Shown: piece by piece, positions 24,795-33,038 of the stretch | Layout: the number at the start of each line of letters is the position of its first letter | Numbering within the stretch: position 1 is the stretch's first letter | Assembly: GCF_004362215.1 (NCBI RefSeq) | Contig: NZ_SNWR01000002.1 | Coordinates: 434,001-498,000, forward strand | DNA: 64,000 nt | Origin: Paractinoplanes brasiliensis | GTDB lineage: Bacteria; Actinomycetota; Actinomycetes; Mycobacteriales; Micromonosporaceae | Reading direction: 5' to 3' | Translations under genes and position numbers: made by a program | The notes under the pieces: model-generated | The model's database searches: none | The model's input: only the letters and a program-made list of their open reading frames with translations | What the model was told of the DNA's origin: nothing

Positions 24795-24848
24795 GCTGTA
24801 CCTTGCATCTGCACAAGGGCATCTGCACGTGCACGTGCGCTTGCACGC
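24795..24848 (-). promoter_or_regulatory. TGCA-repeat cluster upstream of the small gene
   Basis: Five TGCA cores occur within 42 bases (24804, 24810, 24824, 24830, 24842). On the coding strand CCTTG-TGCAGATG-CAAGG forms a dyad immediately before TACAGC (24800-24795), a possible -10 element, about 70 bases upstream of the 79-residue gene. A dyad adjoining a -10 element suggests an operator for a MerR-like or TetR-like regulator. Assignment by eye. Confidence 0.35.
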
Positions 24849-24892
24849 GGATATTCGCCCGGTTGGTCAGGAAGGTCCACCCGACGGTCGGG

Positions 24893-26644
24893 TCAGTCCG
24901 ACGATGTGGGTATCCGGCCGGTCACGCGCTGTGCGACCCAGCCCGCGGGAACGTGGCGTCCGGTGAGGACGTACTCGGCCACCACCCGGTTCGTCATGGT
25001 GTCGAGCAGCGCGCGCGGCGTGTAACCGCGGCCGACCAGCAGCAACTGATCCCCGGTCGTCACGGTCACGTCGTCGTCCGGGCGCAGCACCGTACGGCCG
25101 TCGCGCAGCAGCATCAGGGGTACGGCGTCCAGCCGTTCCGCCCGGTCGCTGGGGGAACGGAGAAGATCGCCGAGCGCGATGCCGGCGCTCAGCCAGGGCC
25201 GCAGCCCGGGCGCCTCCCGCTCGGTCAGGTTGACTTTCCACACGGGTCCGAGCCGCATGCCGCAGTACGCCTGCATCCGGTCCAGCGTGTCGGCCGCCCA
25301 CCGTTCGCCCAGTTCGGACATCTCCTGCAGGAACCGCCACAGCAGCGGCGTGCTCAGCCGGGCGTAGATCTCCCGGGCCGCCATCTCGCTCGGCACCAGC
25401 AGCCAGTCGATCTCCAAGGCGGCGAACAGGGGTGCGCTGACCGGCCGGTTCTGCCTCGCGCCGATGAACAGCGCCGGGTTCTCCTTGCGGGCCGCCGCCA
25501 CCAGCGACAGGTTCGTGGCGTCGTTGTCGGTGCCCGCGACGAACCCGGCCGCGGTGGCCAGGTCGGCCTCGGCCAGCACGGACGGCACGGACGCGTCCCC
25601 CTCGATCATGGTCAGCCCGGGCTCGGCGCCGGGGCGCAGGTCGATCACGGTGACCCCGAGGTCGGCGGCGCGCAGGTCGGCGGTGAGCTTGCGCCCGAAC
25701 CGCCCGAACCCGCACACCACCCAGCGTCCCGTCGCCGGCGGGCGGCTCGGCGACGGCATCTCCGCGCCCTCGCCTCTGACCAGCCACGACATCAACAGGT
25801 ACGCCGAGGGCGCGTGCAGGGCGAGGCGCAGGTGATCCCCGTACCGGTCGAACGGGTTGACCACGGTCGGCGAACCGAACGCGCGCATCCGGTGCTCGAT
25901 CGCGGGTGACACCGTACGGGCGATCACCGGCAGCCCCGGCCGGATCAGCGCGGCCGTCATGGCCACCACCAGGTTGGTCTCGTCGTTGTCGGTCAGCGCG
26001 ACCACGCCCTCGCACGCCGGGTGCTCGAGTCCGGCGACACCCAGCGTGTGCGGGTTGGCGGCGTCGGCGACCAGGCCGGGCACGTCGGAGTTGTACTGGT
26101 CGATGTCGAGCGTGTCGACGTGCTCGGGGAGGTTGTCGACCACCACCATGCGCCGGCCCATCGCGTCGAGGGCGTGCCCGAGCAGCTGACCGGTCTGACC
26201 GTAGCCCACGACCAGCAGGAACGGCTCGCGCATGCGCTTGACCGTGCCGGTGAAACGGCGCAGGGACAGCGCCTCCCGGAACGCCCGGTCGCGCAGGGCC
26301 GCCAGCAACGAACCGATCGCGTACGCCCAGCCGATCACGGTGAGATAGATGGTGGCCGTCACCCACAGTCGCTGCGCGCCGGTGAACGGGTGCGGGATCT
26401 CCCCGTACCCGATGGTCGTGGCCGTGTAGCTCATGAAGTAGAACGCGTCGAAGAACCCCATGTGCACCGGGTTGCCGGCGTCGTCCTGCCCGGGGATCAG
26501 GGTCAGGCCGAACACGCTGATCGCGAAGATGAGGATGAGCACGATCAGCGGCGCGCGCATCCGCCGCAGCACCAGGAACACGGTCGAGGAGCTCTCGGCG
26601 GGGCGGGCGATCCTCGTACGGCGGTAGGGACCTGGCTTTTCCAT
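24893..26644 (-). CDS. Potassium channel protein with two RCK/TrkA-N domains
   Basis: A 583-residue ion channel. Two membrane helices flank the pore with selectivity filter TTIGYGE (about residues 76-82). Two Rossmann-type RCK domains follow: FLLVVGYGQTGQLLG near 141 and RWVVCGFGRFGRKL near 307, with an end region carrying DDDVTVTTGDQLLLVGRG (TrkA-C like). Gating by nucleotides or ions bound to RCK is expected. ATG directly follows the stop of the small membrane protein gene (TAG ATG), so the two are co-translated. Confidence 0.9.
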   Translation of the reverse strand: MEKPGPYRRTRIARPAESSSTVFLVLRRMRAPLIVLILIFAISVFGLTLIPGQDDAGNPVHMGFFDAFYFMSYTATTIGYGEIPHPFTGAQRLWVTATIYLTVIGWAYAIGSLLAALRDRAFREALSLRRFTGTVKRMREPFLLVVGYGQTGQLLGHALDAMGRRMVVVDNLPEHVDTLDIDQYNSDVPGLVADAANPHTLGVAGLEHPACEGVVALTDNDETNLVVAMTAALIRPGLPVIARTVSPAIEHRMRAFGSPTVVNPFDRYGDHLRLALHAPSAYLLMSWLVRGEGAEMPSPSRPPATGRWVVCGFGRFGRKLTADLRAADLGVTVIDLRPGAEPGLTMIEGDASVPSVLAEADLATAAGFVAGTDNDATNLSLVAAARKENPALFIGARQNRPVSAPLFAALEIDWLLVPSEMAAREIYARLSTPLLWRFLQEMSELGERWAADTLDRMQAYCGMRLGPVWKVNLTEREAPGLRPWLSAGIALGDLLRSPSDRAERLDAVPLMLLRDGRTVLRPDDDVTVTTGDQLLLVGRGYTPRALLDTMTNRVVAEYVLTGRHVPAGWVAQRVTGRIPTSSD

Positions 26645-27031
26645 CTAGCGGCGACGGAACGTGGTCGTCTCGATCACCAGCAGCGCGACCGACACGAGGT
26701 TGGCGAGCAGGGCGCCACCGGAGAGCGATACCACGCTGGCCGTGTTCTCCGGGGTCATGCCCGCGCTCGAGATCTGCGTGGCGTAAACCCAGGTCAGGGT
26801 CGCCGCGATCAGCTGCAGATCGGCCACCAGGCTGGTCGCGAGGTGCACCGCGCCGATCTGCGTGCGGTCGCCGAACTTCAGCACGGTGGTGATCAGGTTG
26901 ACCACCACGGCCGCGAACAGCTCGTACTCGTTGTGCAGGGCCGGATCGGAGAGGTCCCCGTAGAAGAAGCCGAAGTTGAGTGTCGCGGCCAGCAGCACGA
27001 AGAACCCGAAGATCACCTTTTCCAGACTCAC
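26645..27031 (-). CDS. Small membrane protein encoded with the potassium channel
   Basis: 128 residues with about three or four hydrophobic segments (KVIFGFFVLLAATLNFGFFYG, ELFAAVVVNLITTVL, HLATSLVADLQLIAATLTWVYA, GGALLANLVSVALLVIETTTF). GTG start at 27031 behind GAGGTGA. It is immediately adjacent to the channel gene, and may be an accessory subunit. No named family recognised. Confidence 0.75.
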   Translation of the reverse strand: MSLEKVIFGFFVLLAATLNFGFFYGDLSDPALHNEYELFAAVVVNLITTVLKFGDRTQIGAVHLATSLVADLQLIAATLTWVYATQISSAGMTPENTASVVSLSGGALLANLVSVALLVIETTTFRRR

Positions 27032-27161
27032 GCGCTCACCTCGGCACACACGCTAATGCAGCCGGGCCCGCCCCGCCCGCCGGATCGCCGCTCTTTGTCC
27101 CCGGCCGGTCGGAGGAATCGAGTTTGATCTTGGTGGGGGTCTCCGGATAGTGTTCTGCGCC

Positions 27162-27620
27162 GTGAACCGAACCCGAGTTGCCTCCGCCGTGCTGATCGGC
27201 GTTTCCTTCCTGTCCCTCGCCGCCTGCGGCAGCGACGAAACCCCCACCCCCGCCGCGCCGGCCCCCGCCGCCACCACCGCTGCGGCCGCCGCGGCGCCGT
27301 CCGACGAGGCCATCTGCACGGAGCTGGACAAGGTCGCCAAGGCCATGAGCAAGGACCTGGTCGCCATGCTCGCCGCCGGTGAGCCGAAGCCCGCCGAGGC
27401 CAAGAAGGTCCTCACCGACGTCGTCGCCGGACTGACCAAGGCGGCCGGCAGCAGCGACACCGAGGTGGGCGCGGCCACCAAGGAACTCATCGCCCGCTCG
27501 TCCGCGGCGGCTGCCGCAGCCGACCCGATGACGGCGATCGAGCAGGACGCCCAGTGGGAGAAGGCCGGCACGGACATCAATGCCGCGTGCCAGAAGGCCG
27601 GCGTGACGATCAAGTTCTGA
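27162..27620 (+). CDS. Small secreted lipoprotein
   Basis: About 152 residues. Lipoprotein signal peptide ending in LSLAAC (lipobox), an Ala/Pro/Thr linker (ETPTPAAPAPAATTAAAAAAP) and a small helical domain with two Cys residues (EAICTELDKVAKAMSKDL ... INAACQKAGVTIKF) that could form a disulfide. GTG at 27162 is chosen over GTG at 27150 to give a normal signal peptide. Function unknown. Confidence 0.75.
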   Translation: MNRTRVASAVLIGVSFLSLAACGSDETPTPAAPAPAATTAAAAAAPSDEAICTELDKVAKAMSKDLVAMLAAGEPKPAEAKKVLTDVVAGLTKAAGSSDTEVGAATKELIARSSAAAAAADPMTAIEQDAQWEKAGTDINAACQKAGVTIKF

Positions 27621-27633
27621 CCGGAGCGGTCAG
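27617..27633. terminator. Hairpin between convergent genes
   Basis: CTGACC (27617-27622) and GGTCAG (27628-27633) with a 5-base loop, overlapping the lipoprotein stop codon and touching the stop codon of the convergent thiolase-like gene. A compact bidirectional terminator candidate; the stem is short. Confidence 0.4.
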
Positions 27634-29135
27634 GTGACGACGTTTCCGTCCGGCGTGGATCGGACGGAAACGCGCTCGCCGATCGGTTCGCCCTCGGTGA
27701 GCAGGTCGAGAATCGCGTTGGAGCGGGCCACGAAACGGCGGCCGTCGTCGAGGCGGCCCAGCACGATTCCTTCCCTTTCGCCGCCGCGCACATGCTTGAC
27801 CGCGTACGTCTCCACCACCCCTTCGCCGTCGGTGGCGACTGCCTCCTCCGGCGCGGGAACGGCGTCCAGATCGGCCTGGATCCGTGCGCTGTCCGACGGC
27901 TTCCACCCGTACGGGGTCGTGGTGTAAACGCCGGTGGAATGCTTGCTCATGATGCCGCCGTTGGCGCCGACGAAACCGTAACCGCCCGGTTCCGCCCGGA
28001 CCCGGCGCACCACCGAGGCGATCGCGTGCATCGAGTAGTTGTTGCCCGGCCCGCCGAAGAACGGCAGCCCACCGGTGACGGTCAGCCCTCGGGGATCGTC
28101 CGTCGCCACCCCCAGCGCCTCGGCCACGATGAACACCGGCGCGGCGTAACAGCTGTAAAGGTCGAGCGCGGACAGTTCCCCGGCGTCGATTCCGGCCACC
28201 TCGAGCGCATGCTGCGCGGCCCGGCGAGCGGCCGGCGAATCGCCGTAGTCGGCCCTTTCCGCCATCGCGCGCTCGTTCAGGTCGGCGTGCCCGGCGAGGT
28301 GAACCCACTTCTCTTCCCGTACGCCGTGACGCCGCGCCGCCTCGGCCGACATCAGCACGACCGCCGCGCCCTGATTCACCTTGTCGCGCGCCACCACATA
28401 CCGCGTGTACGGGTCGGCGATCGGCCGGTTCGTCTCGGTCGGGGTCATCAGTGCGGCGGCGTCGCGGAAAATCGGCGCGGCCGCGTGCGGATTCGCCGCC
28501 GCCACCGCCGTGAACGGTTCGAAAAGCCGCCCGATGGCCGACGCGTACTCGGCCCGCGACATTTTCAGACGGGCCCGCCGCGCGTTGTCGATGAGCGAAT
28601 ACTGCGACGGGGTGTCGGAAAGGCCGTGCGCGACGTGGTGCATCGACACGATCCCGTCGAGCCCGGAACCGCGCGCCTCCAACGACCCGCCGGGGCTCTC
28701 GGAGAAGTCGGGCCGGTCGTCACGCCGCGCGTAGTAGCCGATCGTCGAGATCGCCTCGGCGCCGAACAGCAGCACCACATCGGCGTCACCGGCCGCGATG
28801 GCCGCCGCGAACTCGTTGACCAGGCGCTGCGGGGCCTGCCCGCCGCCGGTCTCGAGCACCGCCCGCCGCGGGTCGGCCCCGAGACGGCCGGCGACCGAGC
28901 GTGGATAGTTGTCCGACGCGCCGAGCAGGGGAGTGGCCCACGGCAGCGAGATCTCGAACTGCGGCACACCCGCCACCGTGTCGACGGTGGACGCCTTGAC
29001 GCCGGCGTCGGCCAGCGCCTCACGGGCGGCGTCGGCGGCCAGGTCGACGGGCGAACGCCGGCGATACCCCGGCTCGCCCAGGCGTTCACTGACCTCACCC
29101 ACTCCGACCAGCACGGGCGTACGGGGGGAAGGCAT
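27630..29135 (-). CDS. Thiolase-superfamily protein (acetyl-CoA acetyltransferase-like)
   Basis: A 501-residue protein of the SCP2/thiolase-like group: RTPVLVGVGEVSERLG, AAREALADAGVKASTVDTVAG, VVLLFGAEAIST, DLYSCYAAPVFIVAEALG, GGLPFFGGPGNNYSMHAI and GANGGIMSKHSTGVYTTTP. At the usual nucleophilic-Cys region it has VLETGGGQAPQ with no Cys, so ordinary thiolysis by the classic mechanism is doubtful; related proteins act on steroid or fatty acyl-CoA substrates. ATG at 29135, one base after the stop of the nitronate monooxygenase gene: a two-gene operon. Confidence 0.83.
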   Translation of the reverse strand: MPSPRTPVLVGVGEVSERLGEPGYRRRSPVDLAADAAREALADAGVKASTVDTVAGVPQFEISLPWATPLLGASDNYPRSVAGRLGADPRRAVLETGGGQAPQRLVNEFAAAIAAGDADVVLLFGAEAISTIGYYARRDDRPDFSESPGGSLEARGSGLDGIVSMHHVAHGLSDTPSQYSLIDNARRARLKMSRAEYASAIGRLFEPFTAVAAANPHAAAPIFRDAAALMTPTETNRPIADPYTRYVVARDKVNQGAAVVLMSAEAARRHGVREEKWVHLAGHADLNERAMAERADYGDSPAARRAAQHALEVAGIDAGELSALDLYSCYAAPVFIVAEALGVATDDPRGLTVTGGLPFFGGPGNNYSMHAIASVVRRVRAEPGGYGFVGANGGIMSKHSTGVYTTTPYGWKPSDSARIQADLDAVPAPEEAVATDGEGVVETYAVKHVRGGEREGIVLGRLDDGRRFVARSNAILDLLTEGEPIGERVSVRSTPDGNVVT

Positions 29136-29136
29136 T

Positions 29137-30249
29137 TCAGAGACGCCCCGACAGCTCGCGGATGCGCTGCTCGCAGACGGCCGCCATCTGCCGGGTGATC
29201 TCGCCGGCGGGCCGGATGTCGCGGAACGAGCCGACGACCTGCCCGACGAAGAACGACTCCAGTTTGAGCGCGCCCTCGTGCCCGGCCTCGGCGGCGGCGT
29301 CGATCCGCTGCCACGCGTCGTCCACCAGCATCGGCTGCAGGGGAAGTGGCAACGGTTTCGGGCTGCCCGCCGCCTCCCACTCGTCGTGCCAGGCCGTTCG
29401 CAGCTGACGGGCCGGTTTCCCCGTACGTGTCGGCGAGCGCAACGTGTCGGCGCTGCTCGCCGCGAGGAACTTGTTCTTGATCGCCGCGACCGCGACGTCC
29501 TCCTCGCTGGACAGCCAGACCGAACCGCACCACACCCCCGACGCGCCCAGGGCCAGGGCGGCGGCCATCTGCCGGCCGTCCGCGATGCCGCCGGCCGCCA
29601 GCACCGGACGGTCACCGGCGATGTCGACGATCTCGGGTGTGAGCACCATCGTCGCGATCGTGCCGGTGTGCCCGCCGGCCTCGGTGCCCTGCGCGACCAG
29701 CACGTCGACTCCGGCCGCGATCTGCCGTTCGGCGTGGCGGGCCTGCCCGACCAGGGCCGCCGTGACCACGCCCTGCTCCTTGGCCCGCGCCACCAGTTCG
29801 GGCGGCGGGGCGCCGAGCGCGCTGGCGATCAGCGAGATGCGGTGCTTGAACGCGACGTCGAGCAGCGCGAGCGCCCCCGGCGTGGTCAGCGAGGCCGCGA
29901 CGTGCTGGTGGTCGACGAGCGGGGCCGGCGGGATGTCGTACTTCTCGAGCAGCCCCCGCACGAAGTCCAGATGCTCCTGCGGGATCTGCGCCCGCATGCT
30001 GGCGACCAGGTCGGCCGGGTCGCCGGGGACGAACTTCTCCGGCACGAGCAGATCGACGCCGTACGGTTTCCCGCCGACCTGCTCCTCGATCCACGTGAGC
30101 TGGGCGTCGAGTTCCTCGGCGCCGTAGACGGAGGCGGCCAGCACGCCGAACCCGCCCGCGTTGGTGACCGCGGCGACGACGGCCGGCGATCGGTTGAATC
30201 CGACGATGGGGTGCTCGACGCCGAGCAGTTCGGTCAAGGCCGTACGCAT
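29137..30249 (-). CDS. Nitronate monooxygenase-family FMN enzyme
   Basis: A 370-residue TIM-barrel FMN enzyme (NMO/2-nitropropane dioxygenase family): N-terminal GVEHPIVGFNRSPAVVAAVTNAGGFGVLA, the active-site block AQGTEAGGHTG with the catalytic His, and FMN-phosphate region PVLAAGGIADGRQMAAALALGASGVWCGSVWL. ATG start. Located just upstream of the thiolase-like gene; such pairs are often found in acyl-CoA or steroid catabolism, where the protein acts as an enoyl-type oxidoreductase. Substrate not predictable. Confidence 0.87.
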   Translation of the reverse strand: MRTALTELLGVEHPIVGFNRSPAVVAAVTNAGGFGVLAASVYGAEELDAQLTWIEEQVGGKPYGVDLLVPEKFVPGDPADLVASMRAQIPQEHLDFVRGLLEKYDIPPAPLVDHQHVAASLTTPGALALLDVAFKHRISLIASALGAPPPELVARAKEQGVVTAALVGQARHAERQIAAGVDVLVAQGTEAGGHTGTIATMVLTPEIVDIAGDRPVLAAGGIADGRQMAAALALGASGVWCGSVWLSSEEDVAVAAIKNKFLAASSADTLRSPTRTGKPARQLRTAWHDEWEAAGSPKPLPLPLQPMLVDDAWQRIDAAAEAGHEGALKLESFFVGQVVGSFRDIRPAGEITRQMAAVCEQRIRELSGRL

Positions 30250-30258
30250 GCCGACACG

Positions 30259-30942
30259 TTACCCGGCGGTCACTTGTCGCAGGCGCCGGATCTCACTGCC
30301 CTGTTCGACCGCCATCTCGTTGGCGATCTCCCGCAGCTTCTCGTCGCTGCCGCCCTTGATCACGTCGCCCGCCATCCGCATCGCCCCGCGGTGGTGATCG
30401 GTCATCATCGTGGCGAACTTGGTATCGAACGCGGCCCCCGAAGCGGCGGCGAGCGCGCCCATGTCGCCCTCGGTCTGCATGCCCGGCATCGTCGCGTGGT
30501 CGTGGCGGGGGTCGTTCTCGGGCAGCCCGCGCTCCTTGAGCCAGCCTTTCAGGAAATTGATCTCGAAGGGCTGGGCGACGCTGATCCGCTCGGCCAGGGC
30601 GGCCAGTTTGCCGTTCTCAGCGCGGCCCGGCGCCAGATTCGCCATCGTGATCGCCTGCTCGTGATGCACGATCATCATCTGGACGAAGGTGGTGTCGATG
30701 CCGTTGAAGGTCGAGCCGTCGGGCGCCTTGACCTTGTCGGTGTCGCTGACGACGGCCTCGTCGCCCGGACCGCCGGGAAGCACCACACGCTGCGGCGGGG
30801 CCGCGCTCACGCTGGGCTTGGGCGCCGCCGCCGACTCCTCCGCGCCCATGCGGGCCGCCACCGCCACGGCCACCGCTCCGGCCACGACCACCACGGCTGC
30901 GACGAGCGTCGATTTCCTCACCCGGCCCACCGGCACCTCCAC
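30259..30942 (-). CDS. DUF305 domain-containing exported protein
   Basis: A 227-residue protein with an N-terminal membrane anchor or signal (VRKSTLVAAVVVVAGAVAVAVAARMG) and a DUF305 ferritin-like four-helix domain bearing the two hallmark motifs FVQMMIVHHEQAITMA and FATMMTDHHRGAMRMA. The His/Met-rich pattern suggests metal binding on the outside of the cell. Divergent from the LVIVD protein, a frequent partner. Confidence 0.88.
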   Translation of the reverse strand: MEVPVGRVRKSTLVAAVVVVAGAVAVAVAARMGAEESAAAPKPSVSAAPPQRVVLPGGPGDEAVVSDTDKVKAPDGSTFNGIDTTFVQMMIVHHEQAITMANLAPGRAENGKLAALAERISVAQPFEINFLKGWLKERGLPENDPRHDHATMPGMQTEGDMGALAAASGAAFDTKFATMMTDHHRGAMRMAGDVIKGGSDEKLREIANEMAVEQGSEIRRLRQVTAG

Positions 30943-31061
30943 ATTGATCTTCCCAGATGTTCCCGGAACGGGCTCCGGCCACTACTGTAACGACCAAGAT
31001 GAATACGCATCGTTGCGCGCTCACCTTCATCGCGGGGGATGCGTCAAGGGAAGGGAGCCCC

Positions 31062-32495
31062 ATGAAGCACACTGCCCCACGAGGGCGGATGCTGAAGCGC
31101 CTGGCCGTCGTCAGCGCGGCCACCCTGGCCGTCGGCTTGCTGACGGCCCCGGGGATCAGCTCGGCGCAGGCGCCGTCCGGTCCGGGCGCCATACCTGGCG
31201 TCGACGAGATCGTCAGCAGCCCCAACCTCAAGCAGGTCGCCCACCTCGACAAGTCCGGCCCGCTCACGGGCACCAACTCGGACTGGGCGTTCCAGGGCAA
31301 ATACGCTTACGGCGGCAACTACAACGGCTTCTACGTCTACGACGTCAGCAAGCCCAAGGAGCCCAAGGTCGCGGCGCAGGTGCTCTGCCCCGGCTCGCAG
31401 AACGACATCTCGGTCTCGGGCAACCTGCTGTTCCTCGGCACCGACTCGCAGCGTACGAACGACACCTGCGTCAACGAGGCGTCGACGACCGCGGTGCCGG
31501 GCGACCGCTGGGAAGGTGTCAAGATCTTTGACATCAGCAACCCGCTGACGCCGAAGTACCTCAAGTCGATCAAGACGGACTGCGGTTCGCACACCCAGAC
31601 GCTGGTGCCCGGCCAGCGCGGCGACAAGAACCTGTACATCTACGTCTCCTCGTACAACCTGGCCGGCGCGGACCTGCCCAACTGCGCGCTGCCGCACGAC
31701 AAGATCTCGATCATCAAGGTCCCGCTGCGCAACCCCACGGCCGCGGCCGTGATCGCCACGCCGGTCGTGTTCCCCGACGGCGGCTTCCCGGGCAGCGAGA
31801 CCGGCAACGAGACCACCGGCTGCCACGACATCACCGTGTACGCCGAGAAGGACCTGGCCGCGGGCGCCTGCATGGGCGACGGGGTGCTGTTCGACATCAA
31901 GAACCGCGCCAAGCCCACCGTCATCACCACGGTTCGCGACGAGGTCAACTTCGCGTTCTGGCACTCGGCCACGTTCAACAACAGCGGCACCAAGGTCGTT
32001 TTCACCGACGAGCTCGGGGGCGGCGGCGCGGCCACCTGCAACGCGGCGATCGGCCCGAACCGCGGCGCCGACGCGATCTACGACATCGTCACCAAGAAGG
32101 GCAAGAAGAAGCTGGAGTTCCGCAGCTACTTCAAGATTCCGCGCTACAACGCGGACACCGAGGTGTGCGTGGCCCACAACGGCTCGCTCATCCCGGTGCC
32201 GGGCCGCGACATCATGGTGCAGGCCTGGTACCTCGGCGGCATCTCGGTGTGGGACTTCACCGACTCGCGCCGCCCCAAGGAGATCGCGTTCTGGGAGCGG
32301 GGCCCGCTGTCGCTGACCCAGCTCACCGGCGGCGGCTCGTGGTCGGCGTACTGGTACAACGGCTACATCTACTCCAACGACATCACCAAGGGTGTCGACG
32401 TGCTGGAGATCAAGGACCCGCGTACGGCGGTTGCCAAGTTCTTCCGGACGGACACGTTCAACGCCCAGAGCCAGGACAACTTCCTGAGGTGGTGA
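31062..32495 (+). CDS. LVIVD-repeat secreted beta-propeller protein
   Basis: A 477-residue protein with a signal peptide (MLKRLAVVSAATLAVGLLTAPGISSAQA) and repeats of the LVIVD type (GFYVYDVSKPKEPKVAAQV, GVKIFDISNPLTPKYLKSI, GVLFDIKNRAKPTVITTV, GISVWDFTDSRRPKEIAFW, GVDVLEIKDPRTAVAKFF) consistent with an extracellular beta-propeller. ATG at 31062 behind AAGGGAG. The divergent DUF305 gene and a short palindrome GTTCCCGGAAC (30959-30969) between them suggest joint control. Confidence 0.87.
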   Translation: MKHTAPRGRMLKRLAVVSAATLAVGLLTAPGISSAQAPSGPGAIPGVDEIVSSPNLKQVAHLDKSGPLTGTNSDWAFQGKYAYGGNYNGFYVYDVSKPKEPKVAAQVLCPGSQNDISVSGNLLFLGTDSQRTNDTCVNEASTTAVPGDRWEGVKIFDISNPLTPKYLKSIKTDCGSHTQTLVPGQRGDKNLYIYVSSYNLAGADLPNCALPHDKISIIKVPLRNPTAAAVIATPVVFPDGGFPGSETGNETTGCHDITVYAEKDLAAGACMGDGVLFDIKNRAKPTVITTVRDEVNFAFWHSATFNNSGTKVVFTDELGGGGAATCNAAIGPNRGADAIYDIVTKKGKKKLEFRSYFKIPRYNADTEVCVAHNGSLIPVPGRDIMVQAWYLGGISVWDFTDSRRPKEIAFWERGPLSLTQLTGGGSWSAYWYNGYIYSNDITKGVDVLEIKDPRTAVAKFFRTDTFNAQSQDNFLRW

Positions 32496-32506
32496 AGCCG
32501 TGATCC

Positions 32507-32546
32507 CGGTGCCCGCCCGCTGTCAGTTCCAGCGAGGCGGGCACCG
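32507..32546. terminator. Bidirectional hairpin terminator
   Basis: Perfect 11-bp stem CGGTGCCCGCC (32507-32517) / GGCGGGCACCG (32536-32546) with an 18-base loop, between the LVIVD gene stop and the end of the convergent three-gene island operon. Confidence 0.7.
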
Positions 32547-32553
32547 TGTCACG

Positions 32554-33024
32554 TCACAGCGAAAGCGTCTTCTTGACGGCTGATGTAAAGGCATCACGGC
32601 GGAGCCAGAGATCTACGCGCATCGCTTTGTCGTTGTGGGCCGTGATGCCCTCGGGGACGTCGAGCGAGGCTACGTAGTCTTTCACGCCCAGTCGGAGCGC
32701 CTGGGCTGACTCGATCACAGTGGACGTTGTCAGCAGGCGCATTCTCGTCTGGAGTTCTCGCATCTCGGCTTCTGCGCGGGCGGCCTCGTCTCGCAGGCGT
32801 CCGATTTCCGATGATGCAGGGTCATCGAGGGCCAGACGAGCCGCGGCTTTGACGGCATTCTTGGCCTCGAAGCTGGCCGAAAGGAACTGTGTGAACGTCT
32901 CGACCAGGACCTCGCGGGCCCACTTGACGTTCTCGTTGCGCCGGGTCAGGTAGATGTTCACGGCGGCCAGGAGAGCGGCGACTGTGGCGGCGATGGCCGA
33001 AATCGTGGCGGGTACGGGACTCAC
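32554..33024 (-). CDS. Small membrane-anchored coiled-coil protein of the island operon
   Basis: 156 residues: one N-terminal helix (PATISAIAATVAALLAAVNIYLT) followed by a charged, strongly helical region (AREVLVETFTQFLSASFEAKNAVKAAARLAL, EIGRLRDEAARAEAEMRELQTRMRLLT) typical of a coiled coil, and a short C-terminal part. GTG at 33024 with GGAGATGG upstream, 14 bases after the stop of the kinase-like gene. Third gene of the lower-GC operon. It could tether the two larger partners to the membrane. No family recognised. Confidence 0.7.
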   Translation of the reverse strand: MSPVPATISAIAATVAALLAAVNIYLTRRNENVKWAREVLVETFTQFLSASFEAKNAVKAAARLALDDPASSEIGRLRDEAARAEAEMRELQTRMRLLTTSTVIESAQALRLGVKDYVASLDVPEGITAHNDKAMRVDLWLRRDAFTSAVKKTLSL

Positions 33025-33038
33025 CGAGCCATCTCCGA

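Noticed and set aside
27053..27793. 246-codon minus-strand frame over the small lipoprotein gene
   Set aside because: Ser/Ala-rich shadow; the lipoprotein frame has a signal peptide with lipobox and fits the gap.
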